Assembly: GCF_000721075.1 (NCBI RefSeq)
Contig: NZ_JOEQ01000017.1
Location: 1-64,000, forward strand
DNA: 64,000 bases
Direction: 5' to 3'
Source: Streptosporangium amethystogenes
GTDB taxonomy: Bacteria; Actinomycetota; Actinomycetes; Streptosporangiales; Streptosporangiaceae
The notes under the pieces were generated by a model that made no database searches, had not been told where the DNA came from, and saw only the letters and a program-made list of their open reading frames with translations. This document shows, one piece after another, positions 9,266 to 17,843 of this stretch. The translations under genes were made by a program, and so were the position numbers. Within the stretch, counting starts at the first letter, position 1, and the number at the start of each line of letters is the position of its first letter.

Positions 9266-9281
9266 AACTTAAAGTATCACT
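9266..9281. promoter_or_regulatory. Candidate TetR operator copy 1
   Basis: AACTTAAAGTATCACT lies directly upstream of the TetR start at 9264. A near copy, AACTTTAAAGTATGACT, occurs at 9986-10002 ahead of the neighbouring secreted-protein gene. The shared word and its position suggest autoregulation and control of the neighbour, but symmetry is weak, so this is tentative. Confidence 0.35.
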
Positions 9282-9331
9282 ACAAAAAACAGGAGAGGGC
9301 GTTGGCCGTTCTCCATAAGCACTTCCGGAGA

Positions 9332-9859
9332 CTATCTGGCGATGTAGAGGGTCTGCCAGGTGCCGTCGGTGCCGCAGCCGGGCCGCGCGATGGGTTTGGC
9401 GCAGACCTGTATATCCACCTGGCGGACGCGCTGTTTCTTCAGTGCGATTTTCCTGGGGGTCAGGAACGTGCAGGTAACGACGTGCTCGTAACTCGTGTAG
9501 TCCGGGTTGTGGTTGAAGCGGAAGACAGCCCAGCCGCAGGCGTTGAACCCTGTCACTTCCGGCGAGGTCAGGTCGCGAACCGCGCCGTCGATCCTCACCT
9601 CACTGGCGTAAGGGATCTCCAGCGGCCCGATGGAGGCCGGGAAGACAGTGATCGTTCCGGTGGCCTCGGCACGTCGCTTAGGTGCGTAGTACGGGCCCCA
9701 GGGACTGGAACCGGCTGGGGCGGCCGCGGAAACCGCCGTGGTGGCCGCCCGAACGGGGAGCGGGGACAGGGCAGACGCCGCGACGTTCAAAGCCAGACCG
9801 GCGGCGACTACGGCGGATAAGCGGCGGCTGTAGGCATGCGAGAGCAGGGAAGTCCGCAC
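9332..9859 (-). CDS. Secreted protein of unknown function
   Basis: 175 residues from GTG 9859, which has an AGGAAG site about 12 bp ahead. The N-terminus has arginines (YSRRLSAVVAAGLALNVAAS) and ends in an Ala-X-Ala type cleavage site near PLPVRAATTAV, so the protein is exported. The mature part contains four cysteines (FNACGW, VVTCTF, QVCAKP, PGCGTD), probably two disulfides, and no motif that I recognise. Similar small disulfide-bonded secreted proteins are common in actinomycetes and mostly uncharacterised. Confidence 0.75.
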   Translation of the reverse strand: MRTSLLSHAYSRRLSAVVAAGLALNVAASALSPLPVRAATTAVSAAAPAGSSPWGPYYAPKRRAEATGTITVFPASIGPLEIPYASEVRIDGAVRDLTSPEVTGFNACGWAVFRFNHNPDYTSYEHVVTCTFLTPRKIALKKQRVRQVDIQVCAKPIARPGCGTDGTWQTLYIAR

Positions 9860-10598
9860 GGAAATGTTTTCCTTCCTGTGGCGGGGGCGGGCGCGTGACA
9901 AGGAACCATAAGTCCGCGCCGGCTGATCCCGCTGAGGTGGCCAGGCGCGGGCGATGAATGAAATTAGAGTAGCACTCTATAGTCTAACTTTAAAGTATGA
10001 CTCTAAGTATCGAAGTACGCGTGGGTGCCGATGCCTGCATATGCCGCTTGAGCTGCGGCTTCACGAATCGATCAGACGACTCTGCGCACTTGTTGACCAA
10101 GGCGTTGGCGGTCGTTGTCCGTGGATCCGGGCCGCCAGGTCGGCCACGCCGCGAGGGGGCCTGACACGCGCGCTCCGGGCAGTACCAATGCTGCCGCGGC
10201 AACAAACCGCGACCCCCTGGCCGACCCCCATCGCCATCCCGTCTAACGAGCTCACCGGCATCGCAGACCCATCGGCTGACCGGGACACCCGAGCCGACTT
10301 TCCTGTCTCCGAGGTGATCGGCACGGCGCTTTCCGGCGCTCCTGTCCACTAAACAGCTCTGGCTCATTTTCGGGTTACCGATGGTCTGTTGAATCGAAAT
10401 GTGGAGGTTGAAGAGGCGTTCGGCTCCGACAGCGGCGAGTGGCGACGCTGGAGTTCGGGCAGCGGGTACGAGTCGACGACGAGAACGATACTCACCTCAT
10501 GCGCATTTCTTGAGCTGATTTAGATAGGTTTGTATAGGAAATAAAGCGTTTGACCGCCTAGGGCTTGACAACGAATGCACACGGGCATGACTAGGTGA
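9860..10598. other. Gene-poor gap with AT-rich regulatory patch
   Basis: About 740 bp without a convincing gene. Bases 9957-10015 are unusually AT-rich for this genome and hold a perfect inverted repeat, TAGAGT-AGC-ACTCTA at 9965-9979, and the motif AACTTTAAAGTATGACT at 9986-10002; this patch is probably the promoter of the secreted-protein gene on the minus strand. Two opposing frames of about 130 codons at 9954-10367 lack recognisable sequence and a good ribosome site. Near 10565 a TTGACA box lies 29 bp ahead of the transposase start. The gap may contain debris from past insertions. Confidence 0.5.
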
Positions 10599-11720
10599 GT
10601 GAAGACTGAGCCGGTCCATGGGCGGCTGGCCGATCATCTGTCGATCGGGATCCTCACCTCCGCCTTCCCCGTACCGCTCCTCGACGAGGTCGTGCTGGCC
10701 AGCGGCTGCGCCGACCAGCGGCGGCGGGCACTGCCCGCCCGCCTGACGATCTACTACGTGCTGGCCCTGTGCATGTTCCCGGACCGGAACTACGACGAGG
10801 TCATGCGCCTGCTGCTGAACGGCCTGTCGTGGCGTTCGCACTGGGCCAAGAGCTGGGAGGTGCCCAGCGTGTCGGCGATCAGCCGGGCCCGCGCGCGGCT
10901 CGGCGCGGAGCCGCTGCGGGTGCTGTTCCGCCGGGTGGCCGTGCCGCTGCCGGAGCCCGTGGCCACCGGGTCGCGGCTGGCCGGACTGCGGCCGGTGACG
11001 ATGGACGGCACCGCGCTGACCGTCCCCGAGACCCGCGACAACGCGGCGTTCGGCTATCCGAACGAGAGTGCCCGCCTGCCGTGCGTGCGGGTGGTGGCCG
11101 TGGTCGACGGCGGGACGCACGCGCTGATCGACGCGACCATCGGCGGTTCGGGGGCGGACCGGCAGGCGCTCGCGCCGAGGCTGCTGCGCAGCCTGGAGCC
11201 CGGTGTGCTGCTGCTCGCCGGTCCGGGGGCGAGAGGGGCCGAGCTGTGGCGGCAGGCGGCGGGGACCGGCACGCACCTGCTGTGGCGGACCGGCAAAGCG
11301 GGCGGGTTCCCCGTGGCGCGCCGCCTCGGCGACGGGTCGTTCCTGTCCAGGCCGCCCGGCTGGGCGGATGCCCTGCTGCGGGTCATCCCGCTGTCCGGCA
11401 CGGAACGGCTGATCACCACGCTGCTCGACCCGGGAAGGGCTCCGGCGCCGGACCTGGTGGCGCGGTACGCGGAGCGCTGGGTCATGGACCGCGCGCTGGC
11501 CTGGCTGCGATCCGACCGGGGTGGCGCGGTGCTCGCGCTGCGCTCCCGGACCCCCGAGACGGTGGCCCAGGAGATCTGGGCGCTGCTCTGCGTCTACCAG
11601 GCCGCACGAGCCCTGACCTGCCGGGGGGCCGGCCGCGCATGGGTGTGGCCCGCCTCCCGGGTGCGTACCGGAAGACGGGCCGAGGGTGCGGCGGGAGCGG
11701 AACCGCTCGGGATCGCCTAG
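10599..11720 (+). CDS. IS4-family transposase, probably inactive
   Basis: 373 residues from GTG 10599. The N-terminal domain (VLASGCADQRRRALPARLTIYYVLAL) and the core strand VTMDGTALTVPET match actinomycete IS4-type transposases and supply the first catalytic aspartate. At the second catalytic site, where the family has LLLADRGF, this protein has LLLAGPGA, so the aspartate is lost. The C-terminal signature Y-x2-R-x3-E-x6-K appears as YAERWVMDRALAWLR, with Asp for Glu and Arg for Lys. The tail after residue 335 is unlike the family and ends at a TAG shared with the convergent gene. No terminal inverted repeats were found. The frame is open, but transposition activity is unlikely. Confidence 0.8.
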   Translation: MKTEPVHGRLADHLSIGILTSAFPVPLLDEVVLASGCADQRRRALPARLTIYYVLALCMFPDRNYDEVMRLLLNGLSWRSHWAKSWEVPSVSAISRARARLGAEPLRVLFRRVAVPLPEPVATGSRLAGLRPVTMDGTALTVPETRDNAAFGYPNESARLPCVRVVAVVDGGTHALIDATIGGSGADRQALAPRLLRSLEPGVLLLAGPGARGAELWRQAAGTGTHLLWRTGKAGGFPVARRLGDGSFLSRPPGWADALLRVIPLSGTERLITTLLDPGRAPAPDLVARYAERWVMDRALAWLRSDRGGAVLALRSRTPETVAQEIWALLCVYQAARALTCRGAGRAWVWPASRVRTGRRAEGAAGAEPLGIA

Positions 11721-12412
11721 GGGGTGGTGAGGTACAGCTTCTGGTCGAAGAGACCGGAGTTGGCGACGGTCTCCCCCATGAGCTGGAAGGTGGCGGTGTA
11801 GTTGGCCGTGCCGGGGCACAGGACGCTGCCGCTGTCCTTGGTGAGGGCGTAGTTGGTGGCCTTGGCCTGGGCCTGGGCGATCGCTATTTTCGGACGGCTG
11901 GCGTTGTCGGGGTTGAAGGCGTTCAGGGCGATGCTGTTACCGGTGCCGGAGCCCCGGTAGACACAGCTGATGGTGCCGAACCAGCCGGTGGACACCGAGG
12001 AGACCTTGACGCCCAGCAGGGTCACGATGCCGTCCCGCCCGGGGGTCATCTTGTCGTAGACGACGGTGCCGCCGTTCCAGTCGAGCCCTACCGGGGACAC
12101 GGTGGAGGAGCCTCCGGCACTGTTCGGGCACGCCGGGCCGGGAGTGTTGCTGAAGTTGAAGACCGAGACGTTCAGCGCGGTGCCGTCCGACTGGACCGTC
12201 CCGTCGATGTTGCCCGTGTTGCAGGTGGCGGTGGCGAGGGTGGTCGAGACCGTCACCGGATCGATGAGCGTGGCCCGGATCTTGCCCGAATAGGGGAGGC
12301 CCTTGTCGGTGTCCCGGTGGATCGTGGTGCCGGCCGCCGAGGCGGGAAGCGGGGCGAGAACGAGTGCCGTCATGGCGACGGCGGCGGCGGCGAGGTTTCG
12401 GATACGTTTCAT
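11717..12412 (-). CDS. Secreted protein of unknown function
   Basis: 231 residues from ATG 12412, which has an AAGGGAG site at good distance; longer in-frame starts would add a non-signal tail. The N-terminus MKRIRNLAAAAVAMTALVLA then PLPASAAGT is a clear signal peptide with an Ala-X-Ala site. The mature chain is rich in Thr, Ser and Gly and has six cysteines (TATCNTG, PACPNS, ISCVYR, VLCPGT among them), like small cell-surface or spore-coat proteins of actinomycetes. No catalytic motif is seen. Its stop codon lies in the same CTAG as the stop of the convergent transposase. Confidence 0.78.
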   Translation of the reverse strand: MKRIRNLAAAAVAMTALVLAPLPASAAGTTIHRDTDKGLPYSGKIRATLIDPVTVSTTLATATCNTGNIDGTVQSDGTALNVSVFNFSNTPGPACPNSAGGSSTVSPVGLDWNGGTVVYDKMTPGRDGIVTLLGVKVSSVSTGWFGTISCVYRGSGTGNSIALNAFNPDNASRPKIAIAQAQAKATNYALTKDSGSVLCPGTANYTATFQLMGETVANSGLFDQKLYLTTP

Positions 12413-12476
12413 CGACCACTCCCTTGTAATGTGCTGGACATCGCGAGAGTAGATAGCCGCATATTCACCGTCAATA

Positions 12477-14423
12477 TCAATCCCCCAAACACCGTAATCG
12501 GAGTGGAATATCACCTCCTAAGTCAATTGAAGCACTGTTGACATAAGCGCTTCGCCATTGAATGAATCGATAGGCGAGTCGGCCGGATTCCCGCCGAGGA
12601 GGGCGGCCCGACCGGCCGCCGCACTCCTTCGGCGGCGCCCGCCGCCTCTCACACCCCGACTGAGCAGCCCGGGAGCCTCCGAGCAGTGGAACCGGTGGGA
12701 ATTCCGGCACCCAAGCGCTTCTCTCAACCGTTCTCCCGGCCGAGCCTGCCGCGTCGCCCGAAGACGAAATCTCGGAGAAAATGCTCCACCCCGTCGCCCG
12801 CGGTTGAATCGGACGCCCATTTGCCCGTGATCCGCCCTTGTCGCCATCCGAAAACAAACGCGACGGCCGCGCGTCTGGAAATGCGCAGTCGCCTACAGTT
12901 CTGCCGAGCGTTTTGTGTGTTCGGATGACAACACGCGTACCGGCGCCCGTGGAGTCCGCGAGTCGCGGGGTGTGTCTCCGCACGGCAGACGGGCCCCGCC
13001 GATCGGCGGGGGCCGTCTGCCGGCGGGGCCAGTCGGGGTCGAAGACCCTGAGCTCCTCACTGGTCAGCGCGGACGACAGCACCGTGTGGTGCGGGCCTCC
13101 GGCGGTGAGCCACGCCTCGGCGGAGGTGCTCAGGTTCGGGCGGGGCCGCCACACCGCGCGGGCGACGGGCAGGTTGGGCAGCGGCTCGGCCGGGGTGACC
13201 ACGTCGATCTCGTTGGCCACCAGCCGGAACCGCTCTCCCATGTCCGACAGACCGATCACCACCGCCGGTCCGGGTTCGGCGTCGAAGACCAGCCGGACCG
13301 GGTCCTCCCGGCCGCCGATGCCCAGCGGGTGGATCTCGCACGAGGGCACCCCGGCGGCGATCGTCGGGCAGACCTCCAGCATGTGCGCGCCCAGGATGAC
13401 CTCCTGGCCCGGGGCCAGATGGTAGGTGTAGTCCTCCATGAAGGAGGTGCCGCCCGCAAGGCCGGTCGCCATCGTCTTCAGGGTGCGCAGCAGCACCGAG
13501 GTCTTCCAGTCGCCCTCCCCGCCGAAGCCGTAGCCGTCGCCCATCAGCCGCTGCACCGCCAGCCCCGGCAACTGCCGCAGGCCCCCGAGGTCCTCGAAGT
13601 TGGTGGTGAACGCGCCGAAGCCCCCCTCGGTGAGGAAGTGGCGCAGGCCCAGCTCGATGCGGGCGGCATAGCGCAGGGACTCGTGACGCTCGCCTCCGGC
13701 CCGCAGCTCGGGGGCGACCTTGTAGGTGTCCTCGTACTCGGCGACCAGGACGTCCACCTCGGAGTCCGCCGCCGCGTCGACCACGGCGACCAGGTCGTTG
13801 ACGCCGTAGGTGTTGACCGAGACGCCGAAGCGTAGCTGCGCCTCCACCTTGTCGCCCTCGGTGACCGCCACGTCGCGCATGTTGTCGCCGAAGCGGGCCA
13901 GCCGCAGCGAGCCGACCTCCGCGCGCCCGGCCGCGGCCCGCGCCCACGCCCCGATGCGCGCGGCCACCGCCGGGTCGCTCACGTGCCCGGCGACGGTCTT
14001 GCGCGCCACGCCCAGCCGGGACTGGATGTAGCCGAACTCGCGGTCGCCGTGGGCCGCCTGGTTGAGGTTCATGAAGTCCATGTCGATGGAGCTCCACGGC
14101 AGCGCCACGTTGGCCTGGGTGTGCAGGTGCAGCAGCGGCGTGCGCAGCGCGTCCAGTCCGGCGATCCACATCTTGGCCGGGGAGAAGGTGTGCATCCAGG
14201 CGATCACCCCGATGCAGGCGTCCGAGGCGTTCGCCTCCAGGCAGAGCCTGCGGATCGACGCGGCGTCGGTGAGCACCGGTTTCCACACCAGCCGGAACGC
14301 CAGCGACTCGCCGAGTCGCTCGGCGATCCGCCGGGACTGCTCGGCCACCTGGGCCAGCGTCTCCTCTCCGTACAGGCCCTGGCTTCCGGTGAGGAACCAG
14401 ATCTCACGCTCGTGGAGGATCAA
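12477..14423 (-). CDS. araA: L-arabinose isomerase with aberrant 3' end
   Basis: Converts L-arabinose to L-ribulose. Residues 1-455 match the enzyme: the start [17 protein letters not shown], the metal/catalytic glutamate region [18 protein letters not shown], the later EDYTYHL and the final histidine pair in GGPHHTVL near residue 445. The usual last 40 or so residues (the DFAEMAGIE...WN...Y tail) are absent. Instead the frame passes through a strong hairpin at 12983-13022 and stays open for about 190 unrelated codons to 12477. The start is TTG at 14423 with AAAGGAG ahead, overlapping the araD stop (TTGA). Activity may be lost or reduced; the long tail is probably not a real domain. Confidence 0.85.
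   Translation of the reverse strand: MILHEREIWFLTGSQGLYGEETLAQVAEQSRRIAERLGESLAFRLVWKPVLTDAASIRRLCLEANASDACIGVIAWMHTFSPAKMWIAGLDALRTPLLHLHTQANVALPWSSIDMDFMNLNQAAHGDREFGYIQSRLGVARKTVAGHVSDPAVAARIGAWARAAAGRAEVGSLRLARFGDNMRDVAVTEGDKVEAQLRFGVSVNTYGVNDLVAVVDAAADSEVDVLVAEYEDTYKVAPELRAGGERHESLRYAARIELGLRHFLTEGGFGAFTTNFEDLGGLRQLPGLAVQRLMGDGYGFGGEGDWKTSVLLRTLKTMATGLAGGTSFMEDYTYHLAPGQEVILGAHMLEVCPTIAAGVPSCEIHPLGIGGREDPVRLVFDAEPGPAVVIGLSDMGERFRLVANEIDVVTPAEPLPNLPVARAVWRPRPNLSTSAEAWLTAGGPHHTVLSSALTSEELRVFDPDWPRRQTAPADRRGPSAVRRHTPRLADSTGAGTRVVIRTHKTLGRTVGDCAFPDARPSRLFSDGDKGGSRANGRPIQPRATGWSIFSEISSSGDAAGSAGRTVERSAWVPEFPPVPLLGGSRAAQSGCERRRAPPKECGGRSGRPPRRESGRLAYRFIQWRSAYVNSASIDLGGDIPLRLRCLGD
12983..13022 (-). 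terminator. Strong hairpin inside the araA reading frame
   Basis: Two 18-bp arms with a single mismatch flank a GATC centre, giving a very GC-rich stem. It lies just where the ara operon should end, about 60 bp past the last conserved araA codons, and no T-run follows, as is usual for actinomycete terminators. No in-frame stop codon of araA precedes it on the transcript. Confidence 0.7.
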
Positions 14424-15088
14424 CGCGGACTCCTTTGCCCGTAGACGTTCTGGTAGCGGTCGTACAAACTGTCGACGGCGGGCCGCGGGATCGGCAGCGG
14501 CTCACCCAGCTGGCGGGCCACGTGCACGGTGCGCGCCACGTCCTCGCACATCACCGCGGCCTTGACCGCGGCACGGGCGTCCGCGCCGATGGTGAAGACG
14601 CCGTGGTTGCGCATCAGGATCGCCGGGGAGCGGTGCCCCTCCAGGGTGGCGACGATTCCCCTGCCGATGTCGTCCCCGCCGATCAGCGCGAACGGCCCCA
14701 CCGGGATCTCCCCGCCGAACTCGTCCGCCATCGCCGTCAGCACGCACGGGATCGCCTCGCCCCGCGCCGCCCAGGCGGAGGCGTACGTGGAGTGGGTGTG
14801 CACCACCCCGCCGACCTGCGGCATCGCCCGGTAGACGTACGCGTGCGCGGCGGTGTCGCTGGACGGCGACAGCCCGCCCCCGACCGGCTCGCCGTCCAGG
14901 TCGCACACCACCATCGACTCCGGGCTCAGCTCGTCGTACGACACCCCGGACGGCTTGATGACGAACAGGTCCTCACCCGGCACCCGCCCCGAGACGTTGC
15001 CCGCGGTCCAGGCGACGAGGTTGTAGCGGACCAGCTCGTCGTGGAGCCGGCAGACCGTCTCCCTCAGCTTCCCGACGACGGCGCTCAT
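14420..15088 (-). CDS. araD: L-ribulose-5-phosphate 4-epimerase
   Basis: 222-residue class II aldolase-fold enzyme that epimerises L-ribulose 5-phosphate to D-xylulose 5-phosphate, the last step of arabinose breakdown. It has the N-terminal [22 protein letters not shown] region, the zinc-binding histidine pair [16 protein letters not shown] and the later [10 protein letters not shown] with the third metal ligand. Length is normal. The gene lies between araB and araA on the minus strand and overlaps the araA TTG start by 4 bp, so the three ara genes are co-transcribed. Confidence 0.95.
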   Translation of the reverse strand: MSAVVGKLRETVCRLHDELVRYNLVAWTAGNVSGRVPGEDLFVIKPSGVSYDELSPESMVVCDLDGEPVGGGLSPSSDTAAHAYVYRAMPQVGGVVHTHSTYASAWAARGEAIPCVLTAMADEFGGEIPVGPFALIGGDDIGRGIVATLEGHRSPAILMRNHGVFTIGADARAAVKAAVMCEDVARTVHVARQLGEPLPIPRPAVDSLYDRYQNVYGQRSPR

Positions 15089-15119
15089 CCGGCCGCCCCC
15101 CTCACTCGTGGTAGTCCGG

Positions 15120-16793
15120 TCACGCGTCCTCCTTCTTCGATGTGCTCGCCTCGTTACGCAAGGCCCGCAGGCCGTGCAGCATCTCCCCGTCGGCGAAGTG
15201 GTCGTGCAGGCGGCGGTAGTCGGCGTACAGCCGGTCGTAGGCGTCGGCGCGCCCGGCGTCGGGCAGATGGACGGCCTCGGCGCGCCTGCCCATCGCGGCC
15301 GAGGCCGCGGTGATGTCCGGGTAGGCCCCGGCGGCGACCGCGGCGTGGATGGCCGACCCCAGGGCGCACCCCTGCTCCGAGCCGATCACCGAGATCGGGC
15401 GGCGCAGCACGTCGGCGTAGACCCGCATCAGGAACCGGTTCTTGATCAGGCCGCCCGCGGCGACGAACTCGGTCACCTGCACCCCGGAGTCCTCGAAGGT
15501 CTCCACGATCAGGCGGGTGCCGAACGCGGTGGCCTCGATCAGCGCCCGGTAGGTGTCCTCGGGTCTCGTCGCGAGGGTCTGGCCGACGACCACGGCCGAG
15601 AGGTCGTGGTCGACCAGCACCGAGCGGTTGCCGTTGTGCCAGTCCAGCGCCACCAGGCCGTGCTGCCCGACCCGCTGCGCGGCGGCGAGTTCGGCGAGGT
15701 ACTCGTGCACGGTGAGCCCGCGCTGTTCGGCCTCCCGCTCGTAGGAGCCGGGCACCGAGGTCTCCACGAACCAGCCGAAGATGTCGCCGACACCCGACTG
15801 GCCCGCCTCGTATCCCCACAGCCCCGGCACGATCCCGTCGCGCACCACACCGCACATGCCGGGCACCTCCGCCAGCACGTCCGCGGGCATGATGTGGCAG
15901 GTGGAGGTGCCCATGATGGCGACCATCTGACCGGGCCGCACGGCGTCCGCGGCGGCGGCCGTGACGTGGGCGTCGACGTTGCCGACCGAGATCGCGATTC
16001 CCTCGGGCAGCCCGGTCCAGGCCGCGGCGCGGGCGTCCAGCCGGCCCGCGAGACCGCCGAGGGGCGACAGCCGCTGACCGAGCTTGGCGGTGAACCCGGC
16101 GAAGGCCGGGTTGAGTTCGGCCAGGAACTCCGCCGAGGGGTAGCCGCCGTCGGTGTGGATGGCCTTGTACCCGGCGGCGCACACGTTGCGGGTCTCCACG
16201 CCGGTGAGCTGCCAGACGATCCAGTCGGCGGCCTCGATCCAGCGTTCGGCGCGGCCGTAGACCTCCGGGTCCTCCTCCAGTACCTGCAGACCCTTGGCGA
16301 ACGCCCACTCCGCGGAGATCTTCCCGCCGTAGCGGGACAGCCACGCCTCCTTCCTGTGGGCGGCGACGGCGTTGATCCGGTCGGCGTGCGGCTGCGCCGC
16401 GTGGTGCTTCCACAGCTTCGGCCACGCGTGCGGGCGCTCCGCGAGCCCGTCGACCTCGCAGAGCGGGGTGCCGTCCGCGGTGGCGGGCAGTACGGTGCAG
16501 GCGGTGAAGTCGGTGCCCAGGCCGATGACCCGCGACGGGGGGATCCCGGCCGCCGCCACCGCCCCGGGCACCGCCACGCGCAGCACCTGCCGCCAGTCTT
16601 CGGGCGACTGCAACGCCCAGTCGGGGCCCAGCCGCACGGCACTGCCGGGCAGCCGTTCCTCGATCACCCGGTGTGCGTACTCGTGCACGGCCGTGCCGAC
16701 CTCGGCGCCGTCGCTCACCCGCACCACCACGGCGCGGCCGGACAGCGTGCCGAAGTCGACTCCGACCACATAGCGGTCATTGTTAGCGTTCAC
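15120..16793 (-). CDS. araB: L-ribulokinase
   Basis: 557-residue FGGY-family kinase that phosphorylates L-ribulose with ATP. It shows the N-terminal YVVGVDFGTLSGRAVVV phosphate loop, the IGLGTDFTACTVLP and ESGVGDIFGWF-like stretches of ribulokinases (here QSGVGDIFGWFVE), and the C-terminal FVAAGGLIKNRFLMRVYADV segment with the FGGY signature region. Start is GTG 16793 after a GGAGA site. It is the first catabolic gene after the transporter genes, separated from them by a hairpin at 16822-16849. Confidence 0.95.
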   Translation of the reverse strand: MNANNDRYVVGVDFGTLSGRAVVVRVSDGAEVGTAVHEYAHRVIEERLPGSAVRLGPDWALQSPEDWRQVLRVAVPGAVAAAGIPPSRVIGLGTDFTACTVLPATADGTPLCEVDGLAERPHAWPKLWKHHAAQPHADRINAVAAHRKEAWLSRYGGKISAEWAFAKGLQVLEEDPEVYGRAERWIEAADWIVWQLTGVETRNVCAAGYKAIHTDGGYPSAEFLAELNPAFAGFTAKLGQRLSPLGGLAGRLDARAAAWTGLPEGIAISVGNVDAHVTAAAADAVRPGQMVAIMGTSTCHIMPADVLAEVPGMCGVVRDGIVPGLWGYEAGQSGVGDIFGWFVETSVPGSYEREAEQRGLTVHEYLAELAAAQRVGQHGLVALDWHNGNRSVLVDHDLSAVVVGQTLATRPEDTYRALIEATAFGTRLIVETFEDSGVQVTEFVAAGGLIKNRFLMRVYADVLRRPISVIGSEQGCALGSAIHAAVAAGAYPDITAASAAMGRRAEAVHLPDAGRADAYDRLYADYRRLHDHFADGEMLHGLRALRNEASTSKKEDA

Positions 16794-16821
16794 ACAATCT
16801 CCAGGACCTCGACAGGGGAGA

Positions 16822-16849
16822 GCTCCGGCGCGGATCTCCGCGCCGGAGC
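16822..16849 (-). terminator. Intercistronic hairpin between transporter and araB
   Basis: Perfect 12-bp arms (GCTCCGGCGCGG and its complement) with an ATCT loop lie in the 63-bp gap between the second permease gene and araB. No T-run follows. Placement suggests partial termination or transcript stabilisation that sets the ratio of transporter to catabolic enzymes. Confidence 0.6.
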
Positions 16850-16856
16850 CGGGGGT

Positions 16857-17843
16857 TCAGGTGCGTCGTGCCGCACCGAGGCGTTGCAGCAGGATGAAGG
16901 CGAAGAGCAGCAGGCCGATGAAGATCTTGGTCCACCAGGAGCTGAGAGTCCCCTCGAAGCTGATGATCGTCTGGATCAGCCCAAGGACGAGCACGCCGAG
17001 CACGGTGCCGAGCAGGTAGCCGTACCCCCCGGTCAGCAGCGTGCCGCCGATCACCACCGCGGCGATCGCGTCCAGTTCCATGCCGACCGCGTGCAGCCCG
17101 TAGCCCGACAGCATGTAGAAGGAGAGCAGCACGCCGCCCAGCGCGGAGCAGAATCCACTGATCGTGTAGACCGCGATCTTCGTCCTGGCCACCGGCAGGC
17201 CCATGAGCAGCGCCGACTGCTCGTTGCCGCCGGTCGCGTAGACGTTGCGGCCCAGCCGGGTGTAGTGCAGCACGTACGCCCCGGCGAGGATCACCACGAC
17301 GGCGACGAGCACGCTCGGCGAGACGAACGCACCGCCCGGCAGGTCGATCCTGGCCTGGGCGAGGCCGGTGTACGTCGAGTCGGTGATCGAGATCGAGTCG
17401 GTGCCGATGGTGTAGCAGAGCCCCCTGGCCAGGAACATGCCGGCCAGCGTCACGATGAAGGGCTGGATGTCGAAGTAGTGGATCACGCAGCCCATGGCGA
17501 GGCCGAGCACCGCGCCGACCGCCAGCACCAGCGGGATCACCAGTGTGGGCGGCCAGCCCCCGTCCGTCACCAGGCTCGCCGAGATCATCGTGGCGAGCGC
17601 GACCACCGCCCCCACCGACAGGTCGATGCCGCCGGTGAGGATCACGAACGTCATGCCGACCGCCACGACCAGCAGGAACGCGTTGTCGATGAAGACGTTG
17701 AGCACCACCTGCCCGGAGGCGAAGCCCTCGTAGCGGATGCCGCCGGCCACGAACATCGCCAGGAACAGCCCGCCGGTCACCAGGACCGGCAGGTACTTGC
17801 GGGGGATCGGCCGGTTCGGCGAGAGCACACCCAGGCTGATCAT
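16857..17843 (-). CDS. Sugar ABC importer permease, YjfF-like
   Basis: 328-residue inner-membrane protein of the ribose/galactofuranose permease class (BPD_transp_2), with about eight to ten hydrophobic helices. The motif GMTFVILTGGIDLSVGAVVAL and the later GNEQSALLMGLPVARTK match YjfF and RbsC. ATG at 17843 overlaps the stop of the preceding permease (ATGA), which fixes the start. It should form a heterodimeric channel with the upstream YtfT-like protein. Confidence 0.92.
   Translation of the reverse strand: MISLGVLSPNRPIPRKYLPVLVTGGLFLAMFVAGGIRYEGFASGQVVLNVFIDNAFLLVVAVGMTFVILTGGIDLSVGAVVALATMISASLVTDGGWPPTLVIPLVLAVGAVLGLAMGCVIHYFDIQPFIVTLAGMFLARGLCYTIGTDSISITDSTYTGLAQARIDLPGGAFVSPSVLVAVVVILAGAYVLHYTRLGRNVYATGGNEQSALLMGLPVARTKIAVYTISGFCSALGGVLLSFYMLSGYGLHAVGMELDAIAAVVIGGTLLTGGYGYLLGTVLGVLVLGLIQTIISFEGTLSSWWTKIFIGLLLFAFILLQRLGAARRT

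Noticed and set aside
9954..10367. Two opposing frames of about 130 codons before the transposase
   Set aside because: No recognisable sequence, no good ribosome site and codon use unlike the neighbours.
10500..11760. Terminal inverted repeats and target duplication for the transposase
   Set aside because: No matching ends could be found; the 3' side runs straight into a convergent gene.
12477..12980. Extra C-terminal domain of araA
   Set aside because: The 190-codon tail beyond the hairpin has no recognisable sequence and looks like read-through of noncoding DNA.
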